The notes beneath the pieces are model-generated. The model saw only the letters and a list, made by a program, of their open reading frames with translations, was not told where the DNA came from and searched no databases. The position numbers were made by a program, and so were the translations under genes. Positions 16,547-26,162 of a stretch of DNA of 64,000 bases are shown piece by piece. Source of the DNA: Thermocrispum municipale DSM 44069 (GTDB taxonomy: Bacteria; Actinomycetota; Actinomycetes; Mycobacteriales; Pseudonocardiaceae). The DNA lies in assembly GCF_000427825.1 (NCBI RefSeq), contig NZ_ATYT01000013.1:1-64000 (forward strand), read 5' to 3'. Position 1 is the first letter of the stretch, and each line of letters begins with the position of its first letter.

Positions 16547-17059
16547 CTACGACGCGACGTCCTTGCGCGCGTAGGAAGCAGAGTCCCTGCGGGCGCGCGC
16601 GAGACGGGCGACGCACCACGCGGCCGCGCTGCCGCGGCGCAGGTGTTCGAGCACCGTGTACGGGCCGAGGTGGCAGCTCAAGTCGGACGGGGTCAGGCCG
16701 GCCGCCCGGTACTCCAGCGCGCGCTGGTCCAGCGGGCTGATGCCCGCGTCCCACCACTCCTCGGCTTCGGCCAGGCCGCCGACCATCTGCCACCACCGCG
16801 CCGCCGCGGCCAGCAACTCGTCCGGCACCCCGGGCAGCCGCTTCCGCATCGCTTCCAGGTACTCGTAGTCGGCGAATTCGATCCGTGCCCAGTCGGCCGT
16901 GCCCGCGCTGCCGCGCTGCCCCGGGATCCCTGGCTCCTGGCTGGGTGCCTCGGCGAGCCACTCGGATTTGATGCGAGCGATCTCGACGTCCTCCGCGGAC
17001 TCGTCGCGCTCCTGTGACCACTGCCGGATCAACGCCTCGACGCCAGGATCGTGGGTCAT
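16547..17059 (-). CDS. Unrecognised 170-residue protein
   Basis: ATG at 17059 after GGAGAAGG; a longer in-frame extension lacks a ribosome site. The product is soluble, Trp- and Glu-rich at the N-terminus (MTHDPGVEALIRQWSQERDE), with a C-terminal helical region (ISPLDQRALEYRAAGLTPSDLSCHLGPYT) that reads like a helix-turn-helix with a position-dependent activity, though I cannot assign a family. It is a single gene between the transglycosylase and a tiny membrane protein. Confidence 0.7.
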   Translation of the reverse strand: MTHDPGVEALIRQWSQERDESAEDVEIARIKSEWLAEAPSQEPGIPGQRGSAGTADWARIEFADYEYLEAMRKRLPGVPDELLAAAARWWQMVGGLAEAEEWWDAGISPLDQRALEYRAAGLTPSDLSCHLGPYTVLEHLRRGSAAAWCVARLARARRDSASYARKDVAS

Positions 17060-17378
17060 ATCCCTTCTCCTCACCGGATATGGCGGCTCATCACGAGCGC
17101 GCAGCCTCACTGTCCTTTCCCGGTGCCCGCCGCGTGGGACGTGTCCACTGACCGAGCAGAGCCAACCGGTCACATGCTGTGAGCAAGGTAGGGGGAAGTC
17201 GTTCGACTACGCCAGAGACAAATCGGAATGATTCTCGTGACCTGGGCCGATTCCGTGACAATCCACCCGGACGGCCCAACGTCCGCCCGCAATGTGAGAC
17301 ACCGCACATGCGCGTGCATGTGCATATGCCGTGAGCAGGGGTTTTGCCGCGATCCCCGCGATCGGTGCCAAGCGCACG
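17060..17378. other. Intergenic stretch without a convincing gene
   Basis: This stretch separates the 170-residue gene from the terminator of a 55-residue gene. It contains a CA/TG-rich run (GCACATGCGCGTGCATGTGC near 17305-17327) but no supported coding frame. It presumably holds the promoter of the leftward 170-residue gene. Confidence 0.4.
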
Positions 17379-17419
17379 ACGGCGGCCGGAACGCCGCATT
17401 CGTGCGTTCCGGCCGCCGT
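17379..17419 (-). terminator. 16-bp perfect hairpin terminator
   Basis: ACGGCGGCCGGAACGC (17379-17394) pairs fully with GCGTTCCGGCCGCCGT (17404-17419). It begins 9 bases beyond the stop of the small membrane-protein gene; no T run follows. Confidence 0.75.
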
Positions 17420-17428
17420 TGATCGGGC

Positions 17429-17596
17429 TTAGTTGAACAGTTCCTTGAAGAACGTGATGATGCCTTCGGCCCCGTCCTGGAGCCATCCCAGGAAGTCCTT
17501 CACGGCATTGGCGGACTCAGTCGGCTGCGAGATGAGGAAGAACAGCACGAGCGCAACCACGCCGACGATGAGAACCTTCTTGGCGTTGGGCGACAT
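17429..17596 (-). CDS. Small single-helix membrane protein, 55 residues
   Basis: ATG at 17596 with GGAGC upstream; the product starts MSPNAKKVLIVGVVALVLFF, one helix, then a short amphipathic C-terminal part ending in FFKELFN. The strong terminator right behind it and a good ribosome site support a real gene despite its size. Its function is unknown. A longer frame extending to 17707 has no support. Confidence 0.72.
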   Translation of the reverse strand: MSPNAKKVLIVGVVALVLFFLISQPTESANAVKDFLGWLQDGAEGIITFFKELFN

Positions 17597-17752
17597 AGCT
17601 CCATCCGATCGTTTCTCGCGGCAGGCATGCTCCGCCATGCCGTGCGTGTTCGGGTATGAGCTTAGAGTAAACGACCGACCGTGACGACCCTTTGACATGC
17701 GCGTCACCGCAAGGCATGTCGCGACCGTCCGGCGGCGCCACTCCGCGGAAGC

Positions 17753-18892
17753 CTACGCGATCGCTCCCGCCGCACGCAGCCGCTCGATCTCGACCGTGTC
17801 CATGCCCAACTCGGACAGCACCTGCTCGGTGTCGGCCCCCGTCTCGTGCGGCGGTGTCGGGTCCGCAGGCGGCGTGCGGTCGAACCGCGGCGCGGGGCCC
17901 GGTAGCACCGTGTCGCCGACCGGCAGGAACGTGCGCCGCGCGGCGTTGTGCGGATGCGTCGGCGCCTCCTCCGGAGTGAGCACCGGGGTCAGGCACGCAT
18001 CGGTGTTCTCCGCCATCGCGCTGAGCTCGTCCCGGGTGTACTTGGCGATCTCCTCGGCCAGGATCTTGCGCAGCTCGGGCCAGTTGCGCTTGTCGTAGCG
18101 CGCCGGCAGCTCCCGGTCGTCGAGCTTGAGCACACGCAGCAGGTCGTTCCAGAACCGTTCCTCGATCGCGCCGACCGCCACATACTTGCCGTCGGCCGTC
18201 TCGTAGGTGTCGTAGAACGGCGCGCCGCCGTCGAGCAGATTGTCCTCGCGCTTGTCCGACCACAGCCCGGTGCTACGCATTCCGTACAGGCTGGTGGCAA
18301 GCAAGGCAGCGCCGTCGACCATCGCCGCGTCGACGACCTGTCCTTTACCGGACGTCTGCCGCTCGACCAGCGCGGCCAGGATGCCCATGGCCAGCAGCAT
18401 CCCACCGCCACCGAAGTCCGCGACCAGGTTCAGCGGGGGAACCGGGCGCTGGCCCGCGCGACCGATGGGCTCCAACGCACCGGACAGCCCGACGTAGTTG
18501 ATGTCGTGCCCGGCACGCTGCGCCAGCGGACCGTCCTGACCCCAGCCGGTGATCCGCCCGTAGATCAGCCGCGGGTTGCGCGCGTGGCAGTCCGCCGGGC
18601 CGAGACCCATCCGCTCGGTCACGCCGGGCCGGAAGCCCTCCACGAGCACGTCGGAACGCTCGACCAGGCGCATGACCACCTCGACACCCTCCGGAGTCTT
18701 GGTGTTGACGCCGATCGAGCGGCGGCTGCGCTGCAGCGGGTCGTTCTCGACGGTGAGCACATCCTGGCCCGGGGTGGCCCGGTCGACCCGGATCACGTCG
18801 GCGCCCAGATCTGCCAGCACCGTGCAGGCGAACGGCCCCGGCGCCAAGCCCGCCAGCTCCACCACACGCACTCCGGCCAGCGGTCCGGCCAT
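17753..18892 (-). CDS. CaiB/BaiF CoA-transferase family, alpha-methylacyl-CoA racemase-like
   Basis: ATG at 18892; 379 residues. The start MAGPLAGVRVVELAGLAPGP and the ADLGADVIRVDR and LVEGFRPGV segments are those of family III CoA-transferases. GHDINY supplies the His/Asp pair typical of alpha-methylacyl-CoA racemases, which epimerise 2-methyl-branched acyl-CoAs before beta-oxidation. Closely followed upstream by an acyl-CoA dehydrogenase (32 bases apart, same strand), so it fits branched acyl-CoA catabolism. A transferase rather than racemase role remains possible. Confidence 0.87.
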   Translation of the reverse strand: MAGPLAGVRVVELAGLAPGPFACTVLADLGADVIRVDRATPGQDVLTVENDPLQRSRRSIGVNTKTPEGVEVVMRLVERSDVLVEGFRPGVTERMGLGPADCHARNPRLIYGRITGWGQDGPLAQRAGHDINYVGLSGALEPIGRAGQRPVPPLNLVADFGGGGMLLAMGILAALVERQTSGKGQVVDAAMVDGAALLATSLYGMRSTGLWSDKREDNLLDGGAPFYDTYETADGKYVAVGAIEERFWNDLLRVLKLDDRELPARYDKRNWPELRKILAEEIAKYTRDELSAMAENTDACLTPVLTPEEAPTHPHNAARRTFLPVGDTVLPGPAPRFDRTPPADPTPPHETGADTEQVLSELGMDTVEIERLRAAGAIA

Positions 18893-18924
18893 GAACAAAC
18901 TCCTCTCGGTCGTGCCACCGCCGC

Positions 18925-20073
18925 TCACAGCGCGCGGGAGATGATGTCCTTCATGATCTCGTTGGTGCCGCCGAAGATGCGCGACACCCGCATGTCGGTC
19001 CAGGCCCGCGAGATCGGGTACTCGGTCATGTACCCGTAGCCGCCGAACAGCTGCAGGCACTCGTCGACCACCCGGTTCACCCGGTCCGTCGTCCAGTACT
19101 TGACCATCGCGGCGCCCTGGACGTCCAGCTCACCCTTCAGGTGCCGCTCGATGCACTGGTCGAGGAAGGCGCGGGCCACGGCGACCTCGGTGGCGCACTC
19201 GGCCAGCGTGAACTTGGTGTTCTGGAACGAGAAGATGGGGCGGCCGAACGCCGTGCGCTCCTTGGTGTACTCCAGCGTCATGTCGACCGCCGCCTCCATC
19301 GCGGCGACCGCGGTCACGCCGATGATCAGCCGCTCCTGCGGCAGTTGCTGCATGAGGTGGATGAAGCCTTGGCCTTCGGCGTCGCCCAGCAGGTTCTCCG
19401 CGGGCACCCGGACGTCGTCGAAGAACAGCTCGGCGGTGTCCTGACCCTTCAGGCCGATCTTGTCCAGCACCCGGTTGCGCCGGAAGCCGGGCCGGTCGGT
19501 CTCCACCACGATCAGCGAGACACCCTTCGCGCCCGCGTCCGGATCCGTCTTGGCCGCGACCACGACCAGGTCGGCGTGGTGCCCGTTGGTGATGAACGTC
19601 TTGGCGCCGTTGATGACGTACTCGTCACCGTCCCGCACCGCCCTGGTCTTGATGCCCTGCAGGTCGGAACCGGTGCCCGGCTCGGTCATCGCGATGGCGC
19701 CGACCCATTCCCCGCTGGCCAGCTTGGGCAACCATTCCTTCTTCTTGGATTCCGAGGCGTACGCCAGCAGGTAATGCGCCACGATGCCGCTGTGCACACT
19801 CACACCCCAGGCACCGTCGCCACTGCGCGCCTGCTCCTCGTAGAGGACGGCCTCGTGAGCGAACGTGCCTCCTCCCCCGCCGTACTCCTCGGGGACGGAC
19901 AGGCACAGCAGTCCCACCTCGCCGGCTTTGGTCCACAGCTCGCGGTCGACATGTTTCTGTTCGGCCCACCGCTGTTGGTGCGGCACGAGCTCTTTCTGAC
20001 AGAAGTCGCGGGCCAGTTCCCGGAAGTCCCCCAGGTCGGCGCTCCAGGCGCTGGGCGGCAGCTGCAACGGCAT
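18925..20073 (-). CDS. Acyl-CoA dehydrogenase
   Basis: ATG at 20073 after GGAG; 382 residues, full length for the family. The N-terminal helical domain is followed by the FAD-binding middle domain (MTEPGTGSDLQGIKTRA) and a C-terminal helical domain. The base is the Glu in FGGTNEIMKD near the C-terminus, where short/medium-chain enzymes have it. It oxidises acyl-CoA to trans-2-enoyl-CoA, passing electrons to ETF. It diverges from a TetR regulator across a promoter with inverted ACATTC/GAATGT sites and is cotranscribed with the racemase-like gene. Confidence 0.9.
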   Translation of the reverse strand: MPLQLPPSAWSADLGDFRELARDFCQKELVPHQQRWAEQKHVDRELWTKAGEVGLLCLSVPEEYGGGGGTFAHEAVLYEEQARSGDGAWGVSVHSGIVAHYLLAYASESKKKEWLPKLASGEWVGAIAMTEPGTGSDLQGIKTRAVRDGDEYVINGAKTFITNGHHADLVVVAAKTDPDAGAKGVSLIVVETDRPGFRRNRVLDKIGLKGQDTAELFFDDVRVPAENLLGDAEGQGFIHLMQQLPQERLIIGVTAVAAMEAAVDMTLEYTKERTAFGRPIFSFQNTKFTLAECATEVAVARAFLDQCIERHLKGELDVQGAAMVKYWTTDRVNRVVDECLQLFGGYGYMTEYPISRAWTDMRVSRIFGGTNEIMKDIISRAL

Positions 20074-20139
20074 CGGCACTCCTTCGGACTCAAGGCGTCG
20101 GCCTGTCCGCTCCGCCGGTCGGTCCGGCCGAGCTGGAAA

Positions 20140-20175
20140 ACATTCCAAACAGAATGTAAGTTCTGGTCGGAATGT
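20140..20175. promoter_or_regulatory. Putative TetR operator between acyl-CoA dehydrogenase and its regulator
   Basis: ACATTC (20140-20145), six bases, GAATGT (20152-20157) forms a perfect inverted repeat, and GGAATGT recurs at 20169-20175. The cluster sits in the divergent promoter region, the usual place for autoregulating TetR operators. Confidence 0.6.
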
Positions 20176-20210
20176 ACCGGGTGGCGCCGAGTCGGATCAA
20201 GGAGGCACCG

Positions 20211-20840
20211 GTGACGACGCTCAATCGGGAGAACGCCGGGCGCAGCGCCCCACGTGGCCATCGCACGCAGGCCGAACGCAGCGAGCACACGCGGACCGCA
20301 CTGCTGGACGCCACCGTGGATTGCCTGGTGGAGCTGGGTTACGCGCGCACCTCGGTGCAGGAGATCTGTGCCCGGGCCGGGGTGTCCAAGGGGGCCCAGC
20401 AGCACCACTTCAGCACCAAGGCGGAGCTGATGGCCTCAGCGGTCGAACACCTGACCCACCGCATCGCTGCCGAGCTGGTCGCCTCCGCCGACACGCTGCG
20501 TCAACACGACCCGGTCGAGGCAGGCATCGAGGTCATCCGACGTGGGTTCTCCGGCAAGCTCGCCGCGGCGTTCGTCGAGTTGTGGGTGGCGGCCAGAACC
20601 GACGAGGAGCTGGCGGCGGCGATGCTGCCGGTCGACCGGACGTTGGGCAGGGCGACGCTGGAGACGTTCCGTGAGCTGGCGGGCAAGCCCGATACGCCGC
20701 TCGTCGACGACTTGTACTGGCTGACCGTGCACGTGATCCGCGGACTGGCGCTGGACGAATTCCTGGGCGGAGATCCCGCTCGGAGGGATCGACTGATCGC
20801 CGCGTGGAAGCGGCTCGCGCGGGCCGCACTGGAGGGCTGA
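20211..20840 (+). CDS. TetR family transcriptional regulator
   Basis: GTG at 20211 directly follows AAGGAGG, favoured over an ATG at 20172 that has no ribosome site and lies in the operator. The 209-residue product has the N-terminal helix-turn-helix (TVDCLVELGYARTSVQEICARAGVSKGAQQHHF, about residues 32-65) and a helical ligand domain. It probably represses the divergent acyl-CoA dehydrogenase and racemase genes in response to an acyl-CoA, which is inferred from position and the palindromic sites. Confidence 0.9.
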   Translation: MTTLNRENAGRSAPRGHRTQAERSEHTRTALLDATVDCLVELGYARTSVQEICARAGVSKGAQQHHFSTKAELMASAVEHLTHRIAAELVASADTLRQHDPVEAGIEVIRRGFSGKLAAAFVELWVAARTDEELAAAMLPVDRTLGRATLETFRELAGKPDTPLVDDLYWLTVHVIRGLALDEFLGGDPARRDRLIAAWKRLARAALEG

Positions 20841-21143
20841 AAACAGATCGAGGTCATCACGCACCGTGCAGGTCGGTCGCCTGGCGCCGGCGAATCGAAC
20901 CCGGTCGACCTGCCGGCGCCGCGGCGAGAAGCGGCGAGCCGGTTCGGCCCTCGCACGGACCGGCTGCGCGCTCAAGGAGTAAGACAGCGAAGCCGTCCGA
21001 CCATGACGTCTTCGCGCGAAAAGTCCGTTGCCGTCGTCCGAGCGCCCGCTCTGCAAGGCACACGGACGCGCGATGGTTGGCCGCCCTCGCGGTGCGTGGG
21101 TAGTGTCGAACCAGGAGCTACTGCTCAGTAACCGGAGGGCCGG
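20841..21143. other. Intergenic stretch with a 9-bp hairpin and a 12-bp palindrome
   Basis: GGCGCCGGC (20883-20891) and GCCGGCGCC (20912-20920) form a hairpin after the TetR gene and may act as its terminator. TACTGCTCAGTA (21119-21130) is a perfect palindrome just upstream of the next start codon and may be an operator. No gene is supported. Confidence 0.5.
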
Positions 21144-22778
21144 ATGACGAGTACCGCGAAGCCGAGCGTGACCATGGGGACGAACGGCACCCAGCCGGTG
21201 GTGGACGGTGACCCGACGCAGCCGATCGGCGGCGTGCCAGGCGCTCCGTCCGTGGCGCGAGCTCAGATCCTGACGACCCGGGTCGTCGGCGGCCGCGCGG
21301 ATGCGGTGACGATGACCGCGCCGTTCACCGGGCAGCCGATCGTCTCCTTGCCGCAAGCGTCGGACGCCGAGGCCCGGGTGGCTTTCGACGTGGCCCGGCA
21401 GGCGCAGCGGTCGTGGGCGGCCACACCGGTGGCCGAGCGACAGGAGTTCCTGGGGCGGCTCATGCGGCTGATCCTGGACCATCAGGACGAGGCGCTCGAT
21501 CTGATCCAGGTGGAGTCCGGCAAGAGCCGGATGGACGCCTACGACGAAGTAGCTGGATCGGCGCTGGCCGCTTCCTATTACGCGCGCACGGCCGCCAAGC
21601 ACCTCGGAGCGCGACGCCGTGCGGGTGTGTTCCCGCTGCTGACGAAGACGACCGAGCTGCGGCATCCGCGCGGAGTCGTCGGGATCATCACGCCGTGGAA
21701 CTATCCGCTGGTGCTCACCGCGATGGACGTACTGCCCGCGCTGGCGGCCGGGAACGCGGTGGTGCACAAGCCGGACAACCAGACCGCGCTGTCGGCGTTG
21801 TGGCTGCACGAACTGGCGGCCAAGGCCGGACTGCCGGACAGGGTGTGGCAGGTCGTGCTCGGCCGCGGATCGGTGATCGGGCAGGCGCTGATCGACGAGT
21901 CGGACTACTTCGCCTTCACCGGGTCGACGGCGACCGGCAAGCAGCTGGCCGGCCAGGTGGCGCAGCGGCTGCGCGGCTACTCGATGGAGCTGGGCGGCAA
22001 GAACCCGATGATCGTCCTGCCGGACGCGAAGGTGGACTCGGCCGCGGCCGGTGCGGTCACGGCGTGCTTCGCCAACGCGGGTCAGATCTGTGTCGGGGTC
22101 GAGCGCATCTACGTGCACGAGTCGCAGTACGAGGACTTCTGCCGAGCGCTCGCGGCCAAGACGGCGTCCCTACGGCTGGGCGCCGCGCTCGATTACTCGG
22201 CCGAGGTCGGCTCGCTGACATCGGCCGGTCAGTTGGCGACGACGACCGAGCACGTCGAGGACGCCCGCCGGAAGGGCGCCGAGGTCCTGACGGGAGGTCG
22301 GCCGCGGCCGGACATCGGCCCGTTGTTCTACGAGCCGACCGTGCTCACCGGAGTGACGCCGGACATGAAGGCCTACGCCGAGGAGACGTTCGGGCCGGTC
22401 GTGTCGGTCTACTCCTACTCGGATGTGGACGAGGCGATCACGCGGGCCAACGACACGGAGTACGGGCTGAACGCCAGCGTGTGGACCAGCAGCCCTCGGT
22501 TCGGGCGCGAGGTGGCAGCGCGGATCCGCGCAGGCACGGTGAATGTGAACGAGGGGTTCGCCGCGAGCTTCGGCTCGATCGATGCGCCGATGGGTGGCTT
22601 CGGGGAGTCCGGGGTCGGCCGCCGCAACGGTGCGGACGGCATCCAGCGGTTCACCGAGGTGCAGACGATCGCCCTTCAACGTGGGTTGAAGCTGCGGCCG
22701 TTCAAGGGGATGCCTGCGAAGCTGTGGGCAGCGCTGCTCAGCCGGGGCGTCAAGGTGCTGCACCAGCTGCGGCGGTAG
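21144..22778 (+). CDS. gabD2: Succinic semialdehyde dehydrogenase (NADP-type aldehyde dehydrogenase)
   Basis: ATG at 21144 after CGGAGGG; 544 residues. An aldehyde dehydrogenase fold with ITPWNYPL (cofactor region), FTGSTATGK (Rossmann turn), the general base Glu in MELGGKNP and the nucleophile Cys in NAGQICVG. The overall layout, including the C-terminal extension after the catalytic domain, resembles mycobacterial GabD2, which oxidises succinic semialdehyde to succinate. The roughly 40-residue N-terminal extension is Thr/Pro-rich. Substrate is inferred; other aldehydes are possible. It is monocistronic and ends at a hairpin. Confidence 0.82.
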   Translation: MTSTAKPSVTMGTNGTQPVVDGDPTQPIGGVPGAPSVARAQILTTRVVGGRADAVTMTAPFTGQPIVSLPQASDAEARVAFDVARQAQRSWAATPVAERQEFLGRLMRLILDHQDEALDLIQVESGKSRMDAYDEVAGSALAASYYARTAAKHLGARRRAGVFPLLTKTTELRHPRGVVGIITPWNYPLVLTAMDVLPALAAGNAVVHKPDNQTALSALWLHELAAKAGLPDRVWQVVLGRGSVIGQALIDESDYFAFTGSTATGKQLAGQVAQRLRGYSMELGGKNPMIVLPDAKVDSAAAGAVTACFANAGQICVGVERIYVHESQYEDFCRALAAKTASLRLGAALDYSAEVGSLTSAGQLATTTEHVEDARRKGAEVLTGGRPRPDIGPLFYEPTVLTGVTPDMKAYAEETFGPVVSVYSYSDVDEAITRANDTEYGLNASVWTSSPRFGREVAARIRAGTVNVNEGFAASFGSIDAPMGGFGESGVGRRNGADGIQRFTEVQTIALQRGLKLRPFKGMPAKLWAALLSRGVKVLHQLRR

Positions 22779-22782
22779 GGCT

Positions 22783-22817
22783 CGTCTGCGGTCCTGGCCC
22801 GAGGCCCGGGGCAGACG
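22783..22817 (+). terminator. Hairpin terminator after the aldehyde dehydrogenase
   Basis: CGTCTGC (22783-22789) pairs with GCAGACG (22811-22817), with further pairing inside (CC-t-GGCC/GGCC-c-GG). It starts five bases past the stop. No T run. Confidence 0.55.
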
Positions 22818-23022
22818 GACACACACGGCGCAGCAGGATGCCGTCGGCGAAAGCGGCAAGGGCTGCGCTGTGCGCGGCGTGGGCCGTCGCGCATGTCGAC
22901 GGAGAAGCGGGCCCCGGCACCAGTCGGACGACGCGGCGACGCCCTGCCGCTGAGCCGGCCACCGCCCCGACGTCCCGGCTACAGCTGCTGAAGCCCTTCC
23001 GTCTCGGTTGGCTCACGCTGTC

Positions 23023-26000
23023 CTACTGCGGTGTGGCTTGGCGCGGGCGCTCCAACAGACCACGCTCGTAAGCCACCGTGACCGCTTCGGTGCGACGGCG
23101 GGCGCCGAGCTTGGCCATCACCCGGGACAGATGCACGCTCACCGTCTTCTCGCTGATGAACAGCGCCTCCCCGATCTGCCTGTTCGTGCGGCCCAGTGCC
23201 ACCTGTTCGAGCACCGCACGCTCGCGGGAGGTGAGTGGATCCTCCGGCACCCGGGCGGGGACCTCCGCCACCGCCTCCCCGTCCAGCGAGATCCGCGCAC
23301 GCCGGGCAAGCTGCTCGATCGCCTCCATCAGCGGCCGGGCCTTCAGATCGCGGGCGGTGTCATAGGCGCTGCGCAGCTCTTCACCGGCGCGGCGCGCGTC
23401 CCCCTCGGCCAGCAAAGCTTCCGTGAGCCGCCACCGGCACAACGCCTGCAGGTACACCGCCCCGTAGCCGAACGCTTCGACCGCACGCTCCCACAGCTGC
23501 ACGTCCGACTTGCCCAGCAGCCTGCTGCGTTCGGCTTCCGCGCGGGCCATCCACGCCAGACCTTCCGGGCCCATCGTGCCGCTGCGCGGGAGCCCGTTGT
23601 GGAACGCCTCCCCCACCCACTTGTACATCTCTTCGCCTTCGGCCAGCGCGGCCGCGACCACGTCCGTGTCCGAGATCAGCCGTGCCGTCTCGGCTCGGTC
23701 GGCGGCCGCAGCGATACCGATGGCCCCGATGCGGACGCCGGCCAGCACGGTCAACGGCAGATGGGAGATCCACTCCTTGGCCTGTTCGACCCGCGCCATC
23801 GCCTCGACCGGGTCGCCCCGCCACATGGCCAGCGCGGCACCGGCGGCAGCCGCGGCAACGGCCACTTGCCCGTCGACATGCCACTGCTCGCGCAGGTCCT
23901 CGACCTGGCGCTCCGCCTCGGCGAAATCACCCCGCGCAACCGCCACCAGGGCGGTGGTGGCCCGCATGCGCGCGGCACCGATCGACGGTGGCCCGGAGTA
24001 GCGACCCACCTCGGCCGACACCTCGTCCCACAGCCCGAGCGTGTCCATCACCTGAAGGCGGTGGGCTTGCAGCTCGACGCCCGCTTCGCTCCAGGTCAGG
24101 CCCGTCTCGGCGGCCCTGGTGGCGCCGGCGGTGTACTCCTCCAGCGCCTGCCGCAACTCACCCTTGTCGAGATAGCTCAGCGCGAGGTAGAAGCGCGCGC
24201 GGAGCTCGACGTTGAGTGCGCCGGCCTGTTCGGCGATGCGACGGGCCTCCCGAAGGCGTTCGCGCGATCCCGCGATGTCGCCCTGCGCCTCGATCTGAAT
24301 GGCCAACGCGACCAGAGCGTCCGCCTCGGCGCTGACCGCTCCGACCGCCTTGGCGTCCGCGATCGCGTTCCGGGCACTCGCCAGCGCCAGATCCTTGTGG
24401 CCCATGGACCGCTGGATCGACGAACGGGTCACCTGCACCCAGGCCTTGGTCTCGCTCGGCTCGTCGTCGGCAACCAGGCGCCACGCCTTCTCGATGGCGT
24501 CCGGGGCCTCCCAGAACGTGCCGTCCGTGGCGTGCAGTGTCTGCGCCAGGCGACGGTAGATGCGCGCACGGCGACGGTGATCGGACACCTCGATACGGCC
24601 CGACTCGAGCGCTTTCACCATCGACCGGGCGTAGGAGATGGCGCGATCGACCTCCCCGGAACGACCGGCCAGCACCGCCGCCATGTCCAGCAGCCGCAGC
24701 TCGTCGACATCCTCCGGGCGCTGATCGGCGGGCACGGAATCCCACAGCCGTAAAGCGAGTTCGACGCTGCGCAGCGCCGACGCCGGAGCACCGCGCGCCT
24801 CCGCCTCGTCCGCGGCCGCCACCGACGCGGACAACGCCGTGGGCAGATCGTTGCTCTCCAAGCTGTGATAGGCCAACAGCCGGTACTGCTTGGGGCCACC
24901 CTGCTTGGCTATCCGCCGCGCGTACGCGGCATGGGTACGCACGCGCTCACCGGGTAGCAGGTCCTCGTACACCGCCTCGCGCAGCAGGGCGTGCCGGAAC
25001 GCGTAGTGCTTGCCGTTGTTGACGACCAACACGTTGTGCTGGACCGCCTCCCGCAATGCTGCGTCGAGGTCGTCCTCGCTCATGTCGGTGACCTCGGCGA
25101 TAGCCTGATGCCAGGCGCCGCGCTCGGCCACCGACAGGATGCGGACCACTTGCTGCGCCCGCGGAGACAAGCGCTCGACGCGCGAGAGCAGCACGTCCGC
25201 CAGCGCCGCCGGGATTCCCTCGCACTCCAGGCAGGTGGCGGTCAGCTCCTCCATGAAGAACGGGTTGCCTTCCGCGCGCTCCACGATGCCCGCCATGACG
25301 TCCTCGGTCAGCGGCTCCTCCGCCACCTGTTCGACGAATCGCCGGGCGTCCGCCTCCTCCAGAGGCTCGAGGGCGACGCGCGTCACCGCAGGCAGGCGCG
25401 CGAACTCGGCCAGCATGCGACGCAACGGGTGGGTGCGATGCACGTCGTCGGCGCGGTAGCTGGCCACGACCAGCAGCCGCTGCTCTCCCAGCCGGGCCAG
25501 CAGGAACGACAGCAGATCCCGGGTCGAGCTGTCCGCCCAGTGCAAGTCCTCGATCACCAGCAGCACGAGCCGCTCGGACGCCAGCTCGCTCAGCGCGCCG
25601 AGCACGGCCTCGAACAGCTGCAGCTGGCCGAGATCCTGCGCCGAGAACGTGCCCCGGCGCATCTCCTGCTCGACCGCGCCACTGCTGCCGTCCTCCTGGT
25701 GCGGCAGCAGGCGACGCAGCGCCGGATGTGAACGCACCACCGCGCGCATCGCGGCATCGTCGGAGGTGGCCAGCGGCAGCAACGCGTCTGCGAACGGCAG
25801 ATACGGCAAGCTGTCCTCGGCGATGTCGATGCAGCCGCCGGACAGCACCAGCGCACCCTGTTCCTCGGCATGCCTGCGCAGCTCGGCGATCAACCGCGTC
25901 TTGCCGACGCCGGCGTCACCGGACAGCAGCACGCAGCCGGCCACGCCCCGATCGGCACGATCGAGCGCATCTCGCATCAGTGCGAGTTCTGCACGGCGGC

Positions 26001-26034
26001 CGACGAGCGGCACACCCGTTCCCAGTCGCGGCAT
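23023..26034 (-). CDS. Large ATP-binding LuxR-family regulator (LAL/MalT-like)
   Basis: The ATG at 26034 follows GAGGAGG; a GTG 15 bases upstream is an alternative. About 1003 residues: an AAA/STAND ATPase at the N-terminus with P-loop GDAGVGKT at 39-46 and LLVIEDLHWADSSTRDL (Walker B region), a long helical repeat (TPR-like) middle, and a C-terminal LuxR helix-turn-helix (LTSRERAVLEQVALGRTNRQIGEALFISEKTVSVHLSRV). This layout fits LAL regulators, which often control secondary metabolism or catabolism. No target operon is adjacent; convergent with gabD2 and next to a decayed gene patch. Confidence 0.9.
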   Translation of the reverse strand: MPRLGTGVPLVGRRAELALMRDALDRADRGVAGCVLLSGDAGVGKTRLIAELRRHAEEQGALVLSGGCIDIAEDSLPYLPFADALLPLATSDDAAMRAVVRSHPALRRLLPHQEDGSSGAVEQEMRRGTFSAQDLGQLQLFEAVLGALSELASERLVLLVIEDLHWADSSTRDLLSFLLARLGEQRLLVVASYRADDVHRTHPLRRMLAEFARLPAVTRVALEPLEEADARRFVEQVAEEPLTEDVMAGIVERAEGNPFFMEELTATCLECEGIPAALADVLLSRVERLSPRAQQVVRILSVAERGAWHQAIAEVTDMSEDDLDAALREAVQHNVLVVNNGKHYAFRHALLREAVYEDLLPGERVRTHAAYARRIAKQGGPKQYRLLAYHSLESNDLPTALSASVAAADEAEARGAPASALRSVELALRLWDSVPADQRPEDVDELRLLDMAAVLAGRSGEVDRAISYARSMVKALESGRIEVSDHRRRARIYRRLAQTLHATDGTFWEAPDAIEKAWRLVADDEPSETKAWVQVTRSSIQRSMGHKDLALASARNAIADAKAVGAVSAEADALVALAIQIEAQGDIAGSRERLREARRIAEQAGALNVELRARFYLALSYLDKGELRQALEEYTAGATRAAETGLTWSEAGVELQAHRLQVMDTLGLWDEVSAEVGRYSGPPSIGAARMRATTALVAVARGDFAEAERQVEDLREQWHVDGQVAVAAAAAGAALAMWRGDPVEAMARVEQAKEWISHLPLTVLAGVRIGAIGIAAAADRAETARLISDTDVVAAALAEGEEMYKWVGEAFHNGLPRSGTMGPEGLAWMARAEAERSRLLGKSDVQLWERAVEAFGYGAVYLQALCRWRLTEALLAEGDARRAGEELRSAYDTARDLKARPLMEAIEQLARRARISLDGEAVAEVPARVPEDPLTSRERAVLEQVALGRTNRQIGEALFISEKTVSVHLSRVMAKLGARRRTEAVTVAYERGLLERPRQATPQ

Positions 26035-26162
26035 CGTCCTCCTCGTCACCGCCGGTCTCGTCCCATTGTCCCCGATCTCACCGACAATCTCGGCTCAATT
26101 TCGGCCGGGGACTCGCTACCGGCGGAACCTGGCCGTGTTCGACGATCGTCGGGACGCCACGT

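Noticed and set aside
20883-20920. tRNA-like GAATCGAACCC on the plus strand, as in a T-arm on the minus strand
   Set aside because: No acceptor, D or anticodon stems fit around it, and the T-stem itself does not pair in the right register.
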